Positions 54,201-64,000 of a stretch of DNA of 64,000 nt are shown here, in pieces. The translations under genes were made by a program, and so were the position numbers. The stretch lies in contig NC_092040.1 of NCBI RefSeq assembly GCF_003086295.3, forward strand, positions 7,998,001 to 8,062,000. The letters are read 5' to 3'. The notes beneath the pieces were generated by a model. It was not told the DNA's origin. It did not search any database and was given only the letters and a program-made list of their open reading frames with translations. Source of the stretch: Arachis hypogaea (taxonomy: Eukaryota > Streptophyta > Magnoliopsida > Fabales > Fabaceae). The stretch's first letter is position 1; every line of letters starts with the position of its first letter.

Positions 54201-57156
54201 AGCGGGTGGCAGAACGTGTTCTAGTTTGCATGCAGAAACGGCAGAAGAAAACAGTGGTTTCTGATTCTGATTCCATTGTGAGTGGTTTTCTCAGTTAAGG
54301 GATGTGCTTTTAACCTCAATTTTCCCTAAGATAAGGAAGAAACATGCATTTTTATAAAAAAAATGTCAGATACCTTGAAACTATGGTGTAGAAAGAGTGG
54401 ATTCTTAAAATGAACTCTATGTAAATGCAGGTTGAAGCTCATGATCATTCATCAAATGACATGATCACTGATCCACCTGTCATCAGCAGTGAAGATAATG
54501 CAAGGAAAGAAGAGTTTGTGGATGAGAACATTTGTAAACAGGAATCCACTGACAATAAATCTTGGAAAGCTCTTGAAAAAGGACTCCTAGAGAAAGGAAT
54601 GGAGATATTTGGGAGAAACAGGTCAGCATATGCTTGGGTCAAATGTATTACTTGTGCCTTCTCTGATGCTTACTTTCATGTGAACTTACTTCTTTTCAAC
54701 ACTGTGGCTTGCTGTATGATCTTTTTTTAGCGCTTTTGTTTGGTCCTAACTATTGAGTGTTGATCACCTGGTAAGTAGTAATAGTTTTCTGCTCTTATGC
54801 AGCTGCTTAATAGCCAGGAATCTTCTAAATGGTCTAAAGACATGTTGGGAGGTTTTCCAATACATAAATTGGGATGAAGGAAAGATGTCAGGTTCTGCTG
54901 GGGATGGTGCAAATTCTCTTGTGGAAGGCTATTCCAAGGTTGCTTTTATTCAACTATAATTAGTTTACTTTTGCTTTGTTCTTTTTTGCTTTCACATGTT
55001 GCTCACCTAAGTAGTTGTGGTGGTAATCAATGTAAGGGTAATAATGAAGTGAGACGAAGATCAAGATTTTTACGCAGAAGAGGTAGAGTTCGTCGCTTGA
55101 AGTATACCTGGAAATCTGCTGCTTATCATTCAATAAGGAAAAGGATTACAGAGAGAAAGGATCAACCCTGCAGACAGTACAATCCGTGTGGTTGCCAATC
55201 AGCTTGTGGAAAGCAGTGTCCATGTCTTCAAAATGGAACCTGCTGTGAGAAATACTGTGGGTAAGCTGTTAACCAACCTGAATAATAACAAGAGGCATGT
55301 ATTGTATTGCTAATTTTCCACATGCCTTGCTTCCCTTGGAAATTCTGGAGATATTTTTACATACTGTGTTTTGACCTGCCTACATTTTGTGCCAAGATGC
55401 CCGAAGAGTTGCAAGAATCGATTTCGTGGCTGTCACTGTGCGAAGAGTCAATGCCGAAGTCGTCAATGTCCTTGCTTTGCTGCAGATAGGGAATGTGATC
55501 CCGATGTTTGTAGGAATTGTTGGGTCAGGTGAGATTTCACCATTTCATGGTTTTCTGTATATTACTATGCAATTCATTCATTTATAAATCCCAAATGTGT
55601 TATTTCTCATAATCATTGTAAATAATTACCTTACAAACGTGTAACTGTTTTCTTATATAAGTAAATAGATTTATAGAGATGAAAAGGAAAGTTATGGTAG
55701 TGGTGATGGTGGAGCTAGTATTACTTGGCTTTTAGCTTCTTTCTTCGGCCTGTTAATGCTGGATTTAAATAAAATAGGGGTTTCAGCAAGAATTTTTATT
55801 TTATGTACTTCTTTCAGAACTTTGGTGCATATAAATTCTTTTGATCTCAACTGTATATGTGGAGTGTCTATTTGCCATATTAATTTCTGCCATTTGGGTC
55901 AAATTATTATTGCAGCTGTGGTGATGGTTCTCTTGGGATACCTAGCCAAAGAGGTGATAATTATGAATGTAGGAACATGAAGCTTCTCCTCAAACAGCAA
56001 CAAAGGGTAATTTTCTTTGATTGAATGTTTCTATCTTGTCTCCCTTTCAATCATACACAGCTACATGGACCTGCTTGCTTTCTCAGAAAATATTTTGTTT
56101 GAGCAATAGTAGATTGAAATATATTTGGGTTATTAATTGAAAAAAAAAAAAACATTCATTTAATAATACACATATCAAGAACTATACATTTGTTTCTTAA
56201 TTAATAGAAGTGCTTGAGAAACAAAATTTTCTGTAGTGCTACTGGAGATGTGGGTTTGCATAGACATTTTGGTGTATTCCATCTTGCAATATTCATTCTC
56301 AGCGTTTCCATATCTATGATCTTGTGTTTGTAATTAAGTCATTGAAGATGTTCCTTTCTGATCTTCTGTATACAATGATGGCAACCTTATGTAATATGCT
56401 TACAGGTTCTTCTTGGAAGGTCTGATGTATCTGGCTGGGGAGCCTTCTTAAAGGTATATACCAAGTTGATGATATTATATTCCAGTGGGTTTGCAACATG
56501 CAGTTATCCTTTTACTAATGCAATAAGTTAACCTTCCAGAATAGTGTTGGTAAGCATGAATACCTTGGAGAGTATACTGGAGAGTTAATTTCTCATCGGG
56601 AAGCAGACAAGCGAGGAAAGATATATGACCGAGAAAATTCATCTTTTCTCTTTAATCTAAATGATCAGGCAAGTCTAGATGACTGTTTTCTTTCAGTTTT
56701 TGTGGTGTGATTACATATTATTTTCGGTTGTTCGTGTATATATGGAATGAAGGGTGAATCATAATTCTTTTGTATTCAGTTTGTTCTTGATGCTTACCGC
56801 AAAGGTGACAAGTTGAAGTTTGCAAACCATGCTCCTGATCCAAATTGCTATGCAAAGGTATTCAGTTTTGAATTTCTGATCCTCATCTAATCCTTTTATC
56901 ATTGTATTTCTCTTCCATTAGTGTCAACATCATTCCCTGTTGCTATCTTCTTAAATTGTTGCAGGTTATTATGGTTGCTGGAGACCACAGAGTAGGTATA
57001 TTTGCCAAGGAACGGATAATGGCTGGGGAGGAACTGTTTTACGATTATCGATACGAGCCTGATAGAGCTCCTGCCTGGGCTAGGAAACCAGAGGCATCTG
57101 GATCTAAAAAAGAGGACGGTGCTCCTTCAAGTGGTCGTGCAAAGAAGCTTGCGTAA
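51281..57156 (+). CDS. CLF: CURLY LEAF, Polycomb H3K27 methyltransferase (E(z) homologue), complete, 18 exons
   Basis: Exons: 51281-51361, 51950-52051, 52149-52471, 52878-53039, 53155-53239, 53408-53563, 53661-53708, 53780-53851, 53927-54277, 54431-54621, 54803-54938, 55037-55260, 55397-55528, 55916-56006, 56406-56453, 56540-56668, 56780-56857, 56965-57156. Phases agree throughout and give 866 residues (Arabidopsis CLF about 900). Seen: the E(z) N-terminal region ('[21 protein letters not shown]', '[22 protein letters not shown]'), a basic Ser-rich middle, the Cys-rich CXC domain (about 614-690) and SET (about 719-845) with '[11 protein letters not shown]' and '[16 protein letters not shown]'. 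The C-terminal 'GRAKKLA' matches CLF, not SWINGER. CLF is the PRC2 catalytic subunit that trimethylates H3K27 and represses AGAMOUS, FLC and other developmental genes. Intron 16 has a GC donor. Confidence 0.96.
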
Positions 57157-57761
57157 TGGGAGTTTACTAAAGAATTAAATATCAATTCTTTTGTTATTCT
57201 TTCACATATAGAGGAAGCAATCTCATTTATAGTGGAAAGCATTTTTTTAGTTCTTTTGTTCGTGGCAAGCCCATGCAAATATGCAATTGTTGCTGCATAG
57301 GTAACTAACTACCATTTAAACAATTCATTCTGATATTAGCGGACTCTTTTCGCTATTCCTGTTGTAACTTGTAAAACACAAGCTTACTGAATCAATTATT
57401 CCTTGCCATCTTATCTGAATGGCAAACGGTCAATTCCATTCAGACGAAGATTTCACATAATTATAATGGTTTTTATATCGTTATTCGTTACCCATTCGAA
57501 GATTTATTTAAAGATATAATCCGAGCGAGGAAGGATTAGCCTTGATGTGCTTGGTAACTTTTAGTCTTACTATTTTTTATGAGAACGAGTCTCCGATTAG
57601 TACATTTGACGGTGGTGCGACGTTTATATATGCGCTACAAGAAATAACTTAGTGCTTCGTGAGAGTGTCTTAGTTTCGTGTTCTCTGTTTCTTTTTGTTT
57701 CTTCTTTCTTTACACCAAAAAATGAATATTTGTTTGTAGATTTTATTTAAAAAAAATAGAT
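57157..57761 (+). other. CLF 3' UTR and downstream spacer
   Basis: The AT-rich 3' flank probably contains the 3' UTR to about 57400. I cannot place a poly(A) signal with confidence. Confidence 0.5.
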
Positions 57762-57985
57762 ATTTATTTAGGTGGGTACTCCCATGAAGATATTATAATT
57801 GTCTTCATGTGATGATTTTTCTTTTTGACCCTTAGATGATGGAGTGTAGGGTTAGATTTTGATATGTTATAAAAGTGTTGTTTTTATTTGAAGTGTGGCC
57901 AAATCAATAAATCACACTTTTATACAAAGCATCTTCATAAAAAGATGTTTTTTGCATCTTCATTTGAGTAGCTCCCATTTATTTA
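57762..57985. mobile_element. 206-bp MULE-type MITE with 9-bp duplication (AhMITE1-like)
   Basis: The element is 57771-57976. ATTTATTTA stands on both sides (57762-57770 and 57977-57985). The left end GGTGGGTACTCCCATGAAGAT and the right end by reverse complement GGGAGCTACTCAAATGAAGAT are imperfect TIRs. Length and 9-bp duplication match the AhMITE1 family of peanut as I recall it (about 205 bp); I could not compare sequences. The interior (AAGATG repeats) could form a hairpin. Confidence 0.8.
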
Positions 57986-58476
57986 AGAAGTAACTTGCGA
58001 AGTGGGGCTAAACCCGAAAAGAACCCCTTTCAAAGGGTAAAATTGAAGTGCACCAGGGTGGCTTCACAAGTCACAATGTTAGTGCCTTCAGTGCTAAGCT
58101 CAAACACCGTTGCACCCTTGTCCTAAAATCTCACATAAATGCAGAGTAATAAGCATTTACCTCCTTTCTTATCCTTCTACTTCGTGTTTTTTCCTTTCGC
58201 CCTTGAATAAAAAACTAATTAACTAAATATACATAAAAGTAATGACTAATAACTAATAAGCAATGAGTGCAACAACGATGAAACTTCAAAGTAGTAGCAT
58301 CAAAATAAGAGAAAACAAAAAAGAAATAATGTAAGGTGATAAAGCCCCGCCTTTGATACCCAAAAACCTATGATCAACTAACCTCTCAGTTGTTATTTCC
58401 TCCTACGCAGTGAAACACACTTTCTTCTTTCTTTAGCTTTCAAGTTTTGAAGGAGGTGGTGCGGGTGCCTGGTGCC
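57986..58476 (+). promoter_or_regulatory. Intergenic region, promoter side of the PLC-X gene
   Basis: 491 bp precede the start codon of the PLC-X gene. No motif stands out; there is a short inverted ACCCGAAAAGAACCCCTTTC-type stretch at 58010-58045. The transcription start cannot be placed. Confidence 0.4.
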
Positions 58477-60743
58477 ATGTGCTGGCCTTTGTTGGATTCT
58501 CGTACCCAATGTATAGCACCTTCCATAATCATCACCTACCTCTTTCTGTCACTCTTCTTCTCATCCCTCTTCCTCACCACTTCCTCCGCATGCTTCAATG
58601 GCAATTGCCAGGTTCTCTTCCTTTTCTCCCATCTCCTTTCCAACCCAATCAACCGAACGCACTTTTTTCTTCTTTTGACATCAAAGCTGAAAACTTTGGC
58701 AGGTTCTGGAGGCATGTTCAGCTGCTACAGATTGTGGGCCAGGCCTATATTGTAGCAATTGCCCTGCGTTGGGAAGGAAAAAACCTGTTTGCACCAGAGG
58801 CCAAGCCACCCTTCCAACATCAATAGTAATATCCATTGATAAATGCTTTACTTCACTTGAAAAAAAAAGAATTTGGTTTCAAGTTTCAATTGTGGTTTGA
58901 TGAGTTTCCCTTTATGGGAATCCAGGTTAATGGGTTACCTTTCAATAAGTACACATGGATCATGACCCATAATTCATTCAGCATCGTGGATTCACCCCCT
59001 CTGCCTGGTATTCAGAGACTCACTTTCTACAATCAAGAAGACACCGTCACAAATCAACTCAGGGTATGTGTTTTATGGTGAAAGCTAAAAGTAAGGTTTT
59101 TTTTTTTTTCCCCCAAACTTTCCATACTGATTCAGTGGTTCTTATTAAGTTGTTTGATGATTCTTATATTGCATAGAATGGAGTGAGGGGACTGATGTTG
59201 GATATGTACGATTTCGAGGATGACATTTGGCTGTGTCATTCATTTCGAGGGCAATGCTTCAATTTCACTGCCTTTGTAATGATCTAACCTTTGTTGTTGA
59301 TTCTTGTTATTTACGCGAGTATTTTTTCTATATTTGATTTTGTGGGGTGTATGTTTATGAATGTTGTCAGCAACCTGCACTGAATACTCTGAAAGAAGTG
59401 GAAACATTCTTGACTGAAAATCCAACAGAGATTGTCACCATTGTGATTGAAGACTATGTGCATACTCCAAAGGGGTTGATTAATCTGTTCACAAGTGCTG
59501 GACTAGTTAAATTTTGGTTCCCCGTGTCTGATATGCCAAAGAATGGAGAAAATTGGCCTACCGTAACAGAGATGATTCAGTCAAATCGTCGGCTTCTTGT
59601 GTTCACTTCTGATGCATCAAAGGAAGATGAAGAAGGAATAGCTTATCAGTGGAGGTACATGGTTGAAAATGAGTGTAAGTGCAATGCTATTGCAACACTA
59701 TTTATAGGATACATGATATTGAATAACAGATTCATGTGATTCATTAACTTTCAGCTGGAGATCCTGGTATGAAGCAGGGTTCTTGCCCACAGAGAAAAGA
59801 ATCAAAGCCATTAAATTCTAGAAGTGCATCACTATTCCTGCAGAATTATTTTCCAACATATCCAGTTGAAGCTGACTCTTGCAAAGAGCATTCGGCTCCA
59901 CTAGTGGATACGGTGAATACATGTTTCAAAGCTGCAGGCAATATGCTGCCAAACTTTGTAGCAGTTAATTTTTACATGGTAGTTCTTGTCCTTCTGAGCT
60001 GTTAAATTCAGATTCAATAATGCATGAAATTCCTTGCAAACCCATTTCATAATCTGAATGTAATTATGCAGAGAAGTGAGGGTGGTGGTGTATTTGATGT
60101 TGTTGATAAAATGAATGGCCGTACATTGTGTGGATGTGATACAATAACTGCTTGCCAGGTTTGTCTGCTATTCTTGTTCACATTCATGTTGTCTTTATGC
60201 CATTTGTCTATGAACTTCCTTCTTCACTCTGATGTTTTCTTATTTCCATGTTTTTTCTATTACCATAGAACATGGAGCCTAGTTGCTTAAAATAACTTAG
60301 CACTAAATACAAAATCACGGAGTTATATTAGTTTTTTAAGTTCAATAATCAATGTTCATCCATTTGGAATGGTTGTCCAAATGAACAAGAAATATCAGAC
60401 CTTGATATTTTTATGATATCTCGTGGTGTTTTATCGAGTGACACAGCAGAAATGTAGAATCCTTGATGTGGATGGATCTTTCTATCTTCACACAACTTCG
60501 CTGTGTTCAAATTCAATATAAAAAGTTTATGCACAAGATCATGTTATCATCACATTTTTGCAGGTAGGAGCACCTTTTGGATCCTGCAAGAACATTGCTG
60601 TACCTAGTAAGAGTCCAGGGACGAACACAGGTGGAAGCTTTACTGGATATGTGCAATTTGCTAGATCAGCTTCGCCAGACCATTTTCCAAATTGCTTGCT
60701 TGTCCTCTCGTTTTATTTCCTGCTTATCGCAATTTTGTTGTGA
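58477..60743 (+). CDS. PI-PLC X-domain-containing protein (At5g67130-like), secreted/GPI-anchored
   Basis: Exons: 58477-58611, 58703-58825, 58926-59063, 59177-59275, 59371-59674, 59755-59978, 60072-60158, 60564-60743. Phases agree and give 429 residues. A signal peptide ('IIITYLFLSLFFSSLFLTTSSA', split here as a 22-residue hydrophobic run at about 17-38) is followed by a Cys-rich segment ('CSAATDCGPGLYCSNC'), then the X domain with catalytic-type His in 'MTHNSFS' and in 'DDIWLCHSF', and 'EIVTIVIEDYV'. A C-terminal hydrophobic run ('CLLVLSFYFLLIAILL') after a Ser-rich stretch looks like a GPI-anchor signal. There is no Y, C2 or EF-hand domain, so it resembles bacterial PI-PLC more than classical plant PLC. 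Substrate and role are not established. An upstream in-frame extension lacks an ATG, so 58477 is the chosen start. Confidence 0.92.
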
Positions 60744-61119
60744 TCATAATGAATGTTAATTTGTAAGAATACAATATACAAGCTAAGTCGTTCAAGAAGA
60801 GCTTGTGTTATCATGTGCACTGCAGTGTTGCCTCAATCTAGGATGTCATGTAATTGTCTTAGTTAGAAAATTTGATAAGCAAAATTTTGAGATTCCTGAG
60901 GCTATATTGGAGAGGATCTGCGAAGTCATCTGAGGTAGATAGTGACCAAGAGAGGTCAATAAGGCATCTGGAGCAGTTCAGGTATGTTTTTATTCTTGAC
61001 AGCATAATTCTTGATGCTTACACTTCTTTTAATGAGATTGACAAAAAGATTTATAGACGATGGCATATGCATTAATCTTAAGCTAGGGTAAATTACACTG
61101 ATCTCCCTGGGATTGAGCG
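60744..61119 (+). other. 3' UTR and downstream flank of the PLC-X gene
   Basis: A spliced non-coding tail is possible: AGGTCAATAAGGCATCTGG to CAGTTCAG|GTATG near 60950-60981 has a donor-like end. No coding sequence is recognised. Confidence 0.4.
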
Positions 61120-61320
61120 TGTTAGAAGGGGTAAGAGAGAACAGTAGAAAAAAGGTTTGTGTGTATTCAAGTTGTATAGAATGATACAATATAGAAGGAT
61201 ATTTATAGGTACTAAGAGAATTAATATAATAAAGACATAATATTCTATAATAAGTATTCAGATATACTAAATAATTCTAATAAATGCTAATTGATCCTAA
61301 TATATTCCGATTACACAACA
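61120..61320 (-). mobile_element. Short solo LTR, copia-like (201 bp)
   Basis: On the minus strand it starts TGTTGTGTAATCGGAATAT and ends ACCCCTTCTAACA, with a TATA-type CTATAAATATCC in between and a pyrimidine-rich end (CTCTCTTACCCC), as in short copia LTRs. Flanks GAGCG and GTTGC do not match, so the duplication is lost or the ends are slightly misplaced. Confidence 0.55.
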
Positions 61321-62853
61321 GTTGCTACCTCTTTATTTTATAAAATGTGACACAGTTTTCCCTTGCAAACATGGCACTACCTCCCAGTATAAGCATGACA
61401 AATCAATGGATGGCGTGTGTAATATCATCTAAACTCGAGGAATGTCAGTGTAGTTTACTCTTGATCTTAGGCTGTTAGCAAAGCAATGTTAGCTTCTTCC
61501 AATTTAATTTATGTGGGTTTGTTAAAGATTTGAGGTGCTGCAAATTGTACTTGTTAAAAAACAGCTACTTTGGGCTTTGCCACCAATGTTTGCAATTGAG
61601 ATAGTTCTTTTCCCCCAGGATTTTTGTGATTTAAACGCAATTATTGATAGCTTTTTCAGTGCCTTTATACACAAACTAATCATGAGATGGTTTCCAACGA
61701 CCATTAGTTGAATACAACTTTTTGTCAAATTCTTGTTTGTGGTCAATAGGATTGTTGACATTCCAATGAAGTGGTGGATCCTATGTCTTAGATGGTAATC
61801 TGGTATCCTTAAATCATGCTATAACATTTCCTTCATTGTGTTTCAGGTAATGTACCAAGGCATCATTCATTAGTCAAAAGATAAGAAAAGGAAAATGCGT
61901 AGTACAATATCAGGATATCATGGCTGAAGCTCTTGGTCCACAGTTAAGGATTATTATAATTGTAATTTGTACCCTAACAAGTATTGTTAAGTACTTTTCA
62001 CATACAATTTTATCATGTTACTATACATTATATAATGATGTGGTCCATATCAACACATGGAGCATGTGGCATTCAATTATAGAAATACTTTACCTGAGGA
62101 ATCTGTATGAGTTTTGCATCGCTTTTAAGAATGAAAGGTTTTTAGTTATGCTATAAACCATATATTCCACTTTCTCTAGTTTAAAAATATACGTTTAATA
62201 GCTACGTATAGAATGAATCCTTCAAGAAGTTTCTTCAATTGGAAGATTCAGAAGAATCTAATCGTGATATGGGGTTAGATATCATGTGATCATTATTTGT
62301 TCATTATTTAATTAAATAGTGTAGTTGACGTAATTATGAACGCAGCATAAATAATTTGGGGAATTCACACCCCGAAACTTGGTAATGTAAAACATGAAAC
62401 TAATGAAAGCACAAATCTCCCAGAACCTATGTTATTTCGTCATACTTATCACCAAACATTGAAAAGCAAAATACCATTTGATCTTAGTTTTCTGATATGA
62501 GATAACTTCATCCAATGGGCTAACTTGTCGTACCAGAGTTCCTCATTTCAGCATCCATATTATCATATACAATGTTTAATCATGTAAATCATGTAAGTAG
62601 ACCAATCCTTTCTTATGGTTTATATTATTTATTGCGAATTCAACATTTACAACAATAGAAAGGGTCAATGAAAGGCAATAAATAAATTACAAGATGATGT
62701 TTTCTATACATGAATGAAATTTGACATATTCATCTTTTCGAATAAATTACACTTAAGAATATAAGATTACATTCTGTACATAAAATAGCAGTGATAACAC
62801 TAATAAATTAAGAATCAGCACCTTAGTCATCAATTTTAGAGCACTCCCCAGTT
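61321..62853. other. Intergenic region between two convergent genes
   Basis: The PLC-X gene (plus) and the F-box gene (minus) converge here, so both 3' UTRs should lie within it. No coding frame is convincing. Confidence 0.5.
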
Positions 62854-63920
62854 TTACAATTTAATCTGAAGAGTTGGACTTGTAATAAGCAAGTTTTTAA
62901 GGCTGTCCACAGGAACTCTTGTTCCCCATACATTCATTGATTTCAGTTTGGGGCATTTATCAACTAAGGCAAAAAGACCACTCTCAGTTACTTGACGGCA
63001 GCTCCACAGCACAATAGTCTGAACAAGAAGCAATCATGTATGACTTGAATGGAATACCATCAATATATAATCATCTTCATCTAGTCATGTTCAATTTTCA
63101 CATCATCTTGTTATTTACAATGTTTTACTATTATTTCTCCTATGTGGATGTCATATATCTTATCTGAGTTTCACATTAGAAACTAATAGTGAGAAATCAA
63201 ACATGAGAAGATTAAGCAAAATTTAACATCAGAAATTTTCTTTACTACATGAGAATTCAATTGGTAATAAGTTATTTAGGAAACCATCCTGTGTCTTTTT
63301 TCCCTGTTCTCCTGATTACACCAAAAGGAGAATTCCAGATACCTAACATCTGAGTGAAAAATGTTACATCTTACAAACAAATGTGCCTAACAACCTAACA
63401 ACCCAACTTTCCTCCTTATTAGAGTATTAGGCATACTGTGAAGCATTTCGATATACATAAAATTTTATCATAATAACTAACCTTCAAATTTGGACAACTT
63501 GTTGCTATTGCAAAGAGTGATTCATCAGTGATAAATGTACCACCAACATTGAGATGCTCTAAGGATCTAGTTCTTGATATCTGTTAGAATAATAATGATA
63601 AAGAGAGAGGAGCAAAAAGGAATTAAAACCATAAGCAAAAGATTTGAAACACCTGACAAAATGCCAGAATACCAATAATCAGCATAGTCTTATCATTGTT
63701 TGTGCAATCAATAAAAGCTACGATCTAAGTAAAATCAATATCATCAAAGCAAGTTCTGGAAACAGAATTGCAAGGATGGCGTACCAGATGAATAACACCT
63801 TCATCTGTGATGCCAGTCAAACCCCAGAGTGATATGGATTTGAGATTGATGACACACTTTGCCGAAGAAATTCTGACAAGTCCAGTATCAGTTATTTGGC
63901 ATCCCCAGCGGCTTCTTGGT
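62854..63920 (-). CDS. F-box/LRR protein (At5g67140-like), 3' exons only
   Basis: Three minus-strand exons: 63920-63785, 63580-63482 and 63018-62854 (stop TAA), with GT-AG introns and consistent phases, about 133 residues. They read 'SRWGCQITDTGLVRISSAKCV', 'SISLWGLTGITDEGVIHL', 'RSLEHLNVGGTFITDESLFAI', 'IVLWSCRQVTESGLFALVDKC' and 'MNVWGTRVPVDSLKNLL', ending 'LQIKL'. These are Cys-containing leucine-rich repeats of the RNI/AMN1 type. In the Arabidopsis homologue an N-terminal F-box would bind SKP1 in an SCF ubiquitin ligase, with the repeats choosing the target; here that part lies beyond 64000. The gene follows the At5g67130-like gene as in Arabidopsis. Confidence 0.88.
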
Positions 63921-63971
63921 CTGAAAATTAAAAAAGCACAATACCAAATAAATCTAGTATCAGTTATTTAA

Positions 63972-64000
63972 CACCACCACCACCATCATCATCAACATCA
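63972..64000. repeat. (CAC/ATC)n trinucleotide microsatellite
   Basis: ACCACCACCACCATCATCATC at the window end, within an intron or upstream exon region of the F-box gene. Confidence 0.8.

Noticed and set aside
53923..54276. 117-codon minus-strand frame
   Set aside because: It is the exact antisense of CLF exon 9, a Ser/Lys-rich exon whose complement happens to stay open.
58479..58826. 115-codon frame at the start of the PLC-X gene
   Set aside because: It is in another frame and reads through intron 1; the spliced frame gives a signal peptide and the conserved Cys-rich segment.

Overview
The window is nuclear plant DNA, most likely from the legume genus Arachis (peanut or a wild relative). 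I base this on intron-rich plant genes, AT-rich intergenic DNA packed with plant transposable elements, and a 206-bp MITE with 9-bp target duplications like the peanut AhMITE1 family (recalled, not searched). No bacterial, organellar or CRISPR features are present, and I did not find a convincing new biological system. The main interest is how many mobile elements can be delimited to the base by their target-site duplications (TSDs), and how they are nested.

Five host-type coding loci are supported. (1) Position 1-1832, minus strand: a FAR1-related/MULE-type protein running off the left edge, with an N-terminus broken by two homopolymer indels. (2) 36632-37990, minus: an intact single-exon BAHD acyltransferase. 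(3) 51281-57156, plus: a complete 18-exon CURLY LEAF (CLF) gene for the catalytic subunit of Polycomb Repressive Complex 2. (4) 58477-60743, plus: a complete 8-exon secreted, probably GPI-anchored PLC-X-domain protein like Arabidopsis At5g67130. (5) 62854-63920, minus: the 3' exons of an F-box/leucine-rich-repeat gene like At5g67140. Loci 4 and 5 are neighbours in Arabidopsis too, so this looks like conserved microsynteny.

The first 50 kb is mostly transposon. 3590-8778 is a gag-only Ty3-type LTR element (minus) with a 2.5-kb LTR. 10059-12918 is a Helitron candidate carrying a nested hAT element. 14820-15332 looks like a CACTA end. 16138-17085 is a MITE candidate with TTA duplications. 17216-17340 is a tandem array of CACGTG-bearing units. 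17554-21624 is a young Ty1/copia element with two 297-bp LTRs and a GAAGA duplication. 22315-23647 and 33782-34771 are hAT elements with perfect 8-bp duplications. 23955-24347 is a Tourist-like MITE. 24414 to about 30610 is a decayed L1-type LINE (minus). 31330-33412 is a large fold-back structure with tRNA-like pol III boxes in both arms. 38104-38974 is a MULE with 9-bp duplications that keeps a fragment of transposase and lies 114 bp upstream of the BAHD start codon. 39837-49965 is a decayed Ty3-type element split by a solo LTR, which is itself split by a second solo LTR.

The right 13 kb (51-64 kb) is euchromatin-like: three ordinary genes, short introns and only two small insertions (a MULE-type MITE and a copia solo LTR). 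Most stop codons in the dead retroelements are TGG, CGA or CAG codons changed to stops by C-to-T or G-to-A transitions, as expected if methylated, silenced copies decay by cytosine deamination.
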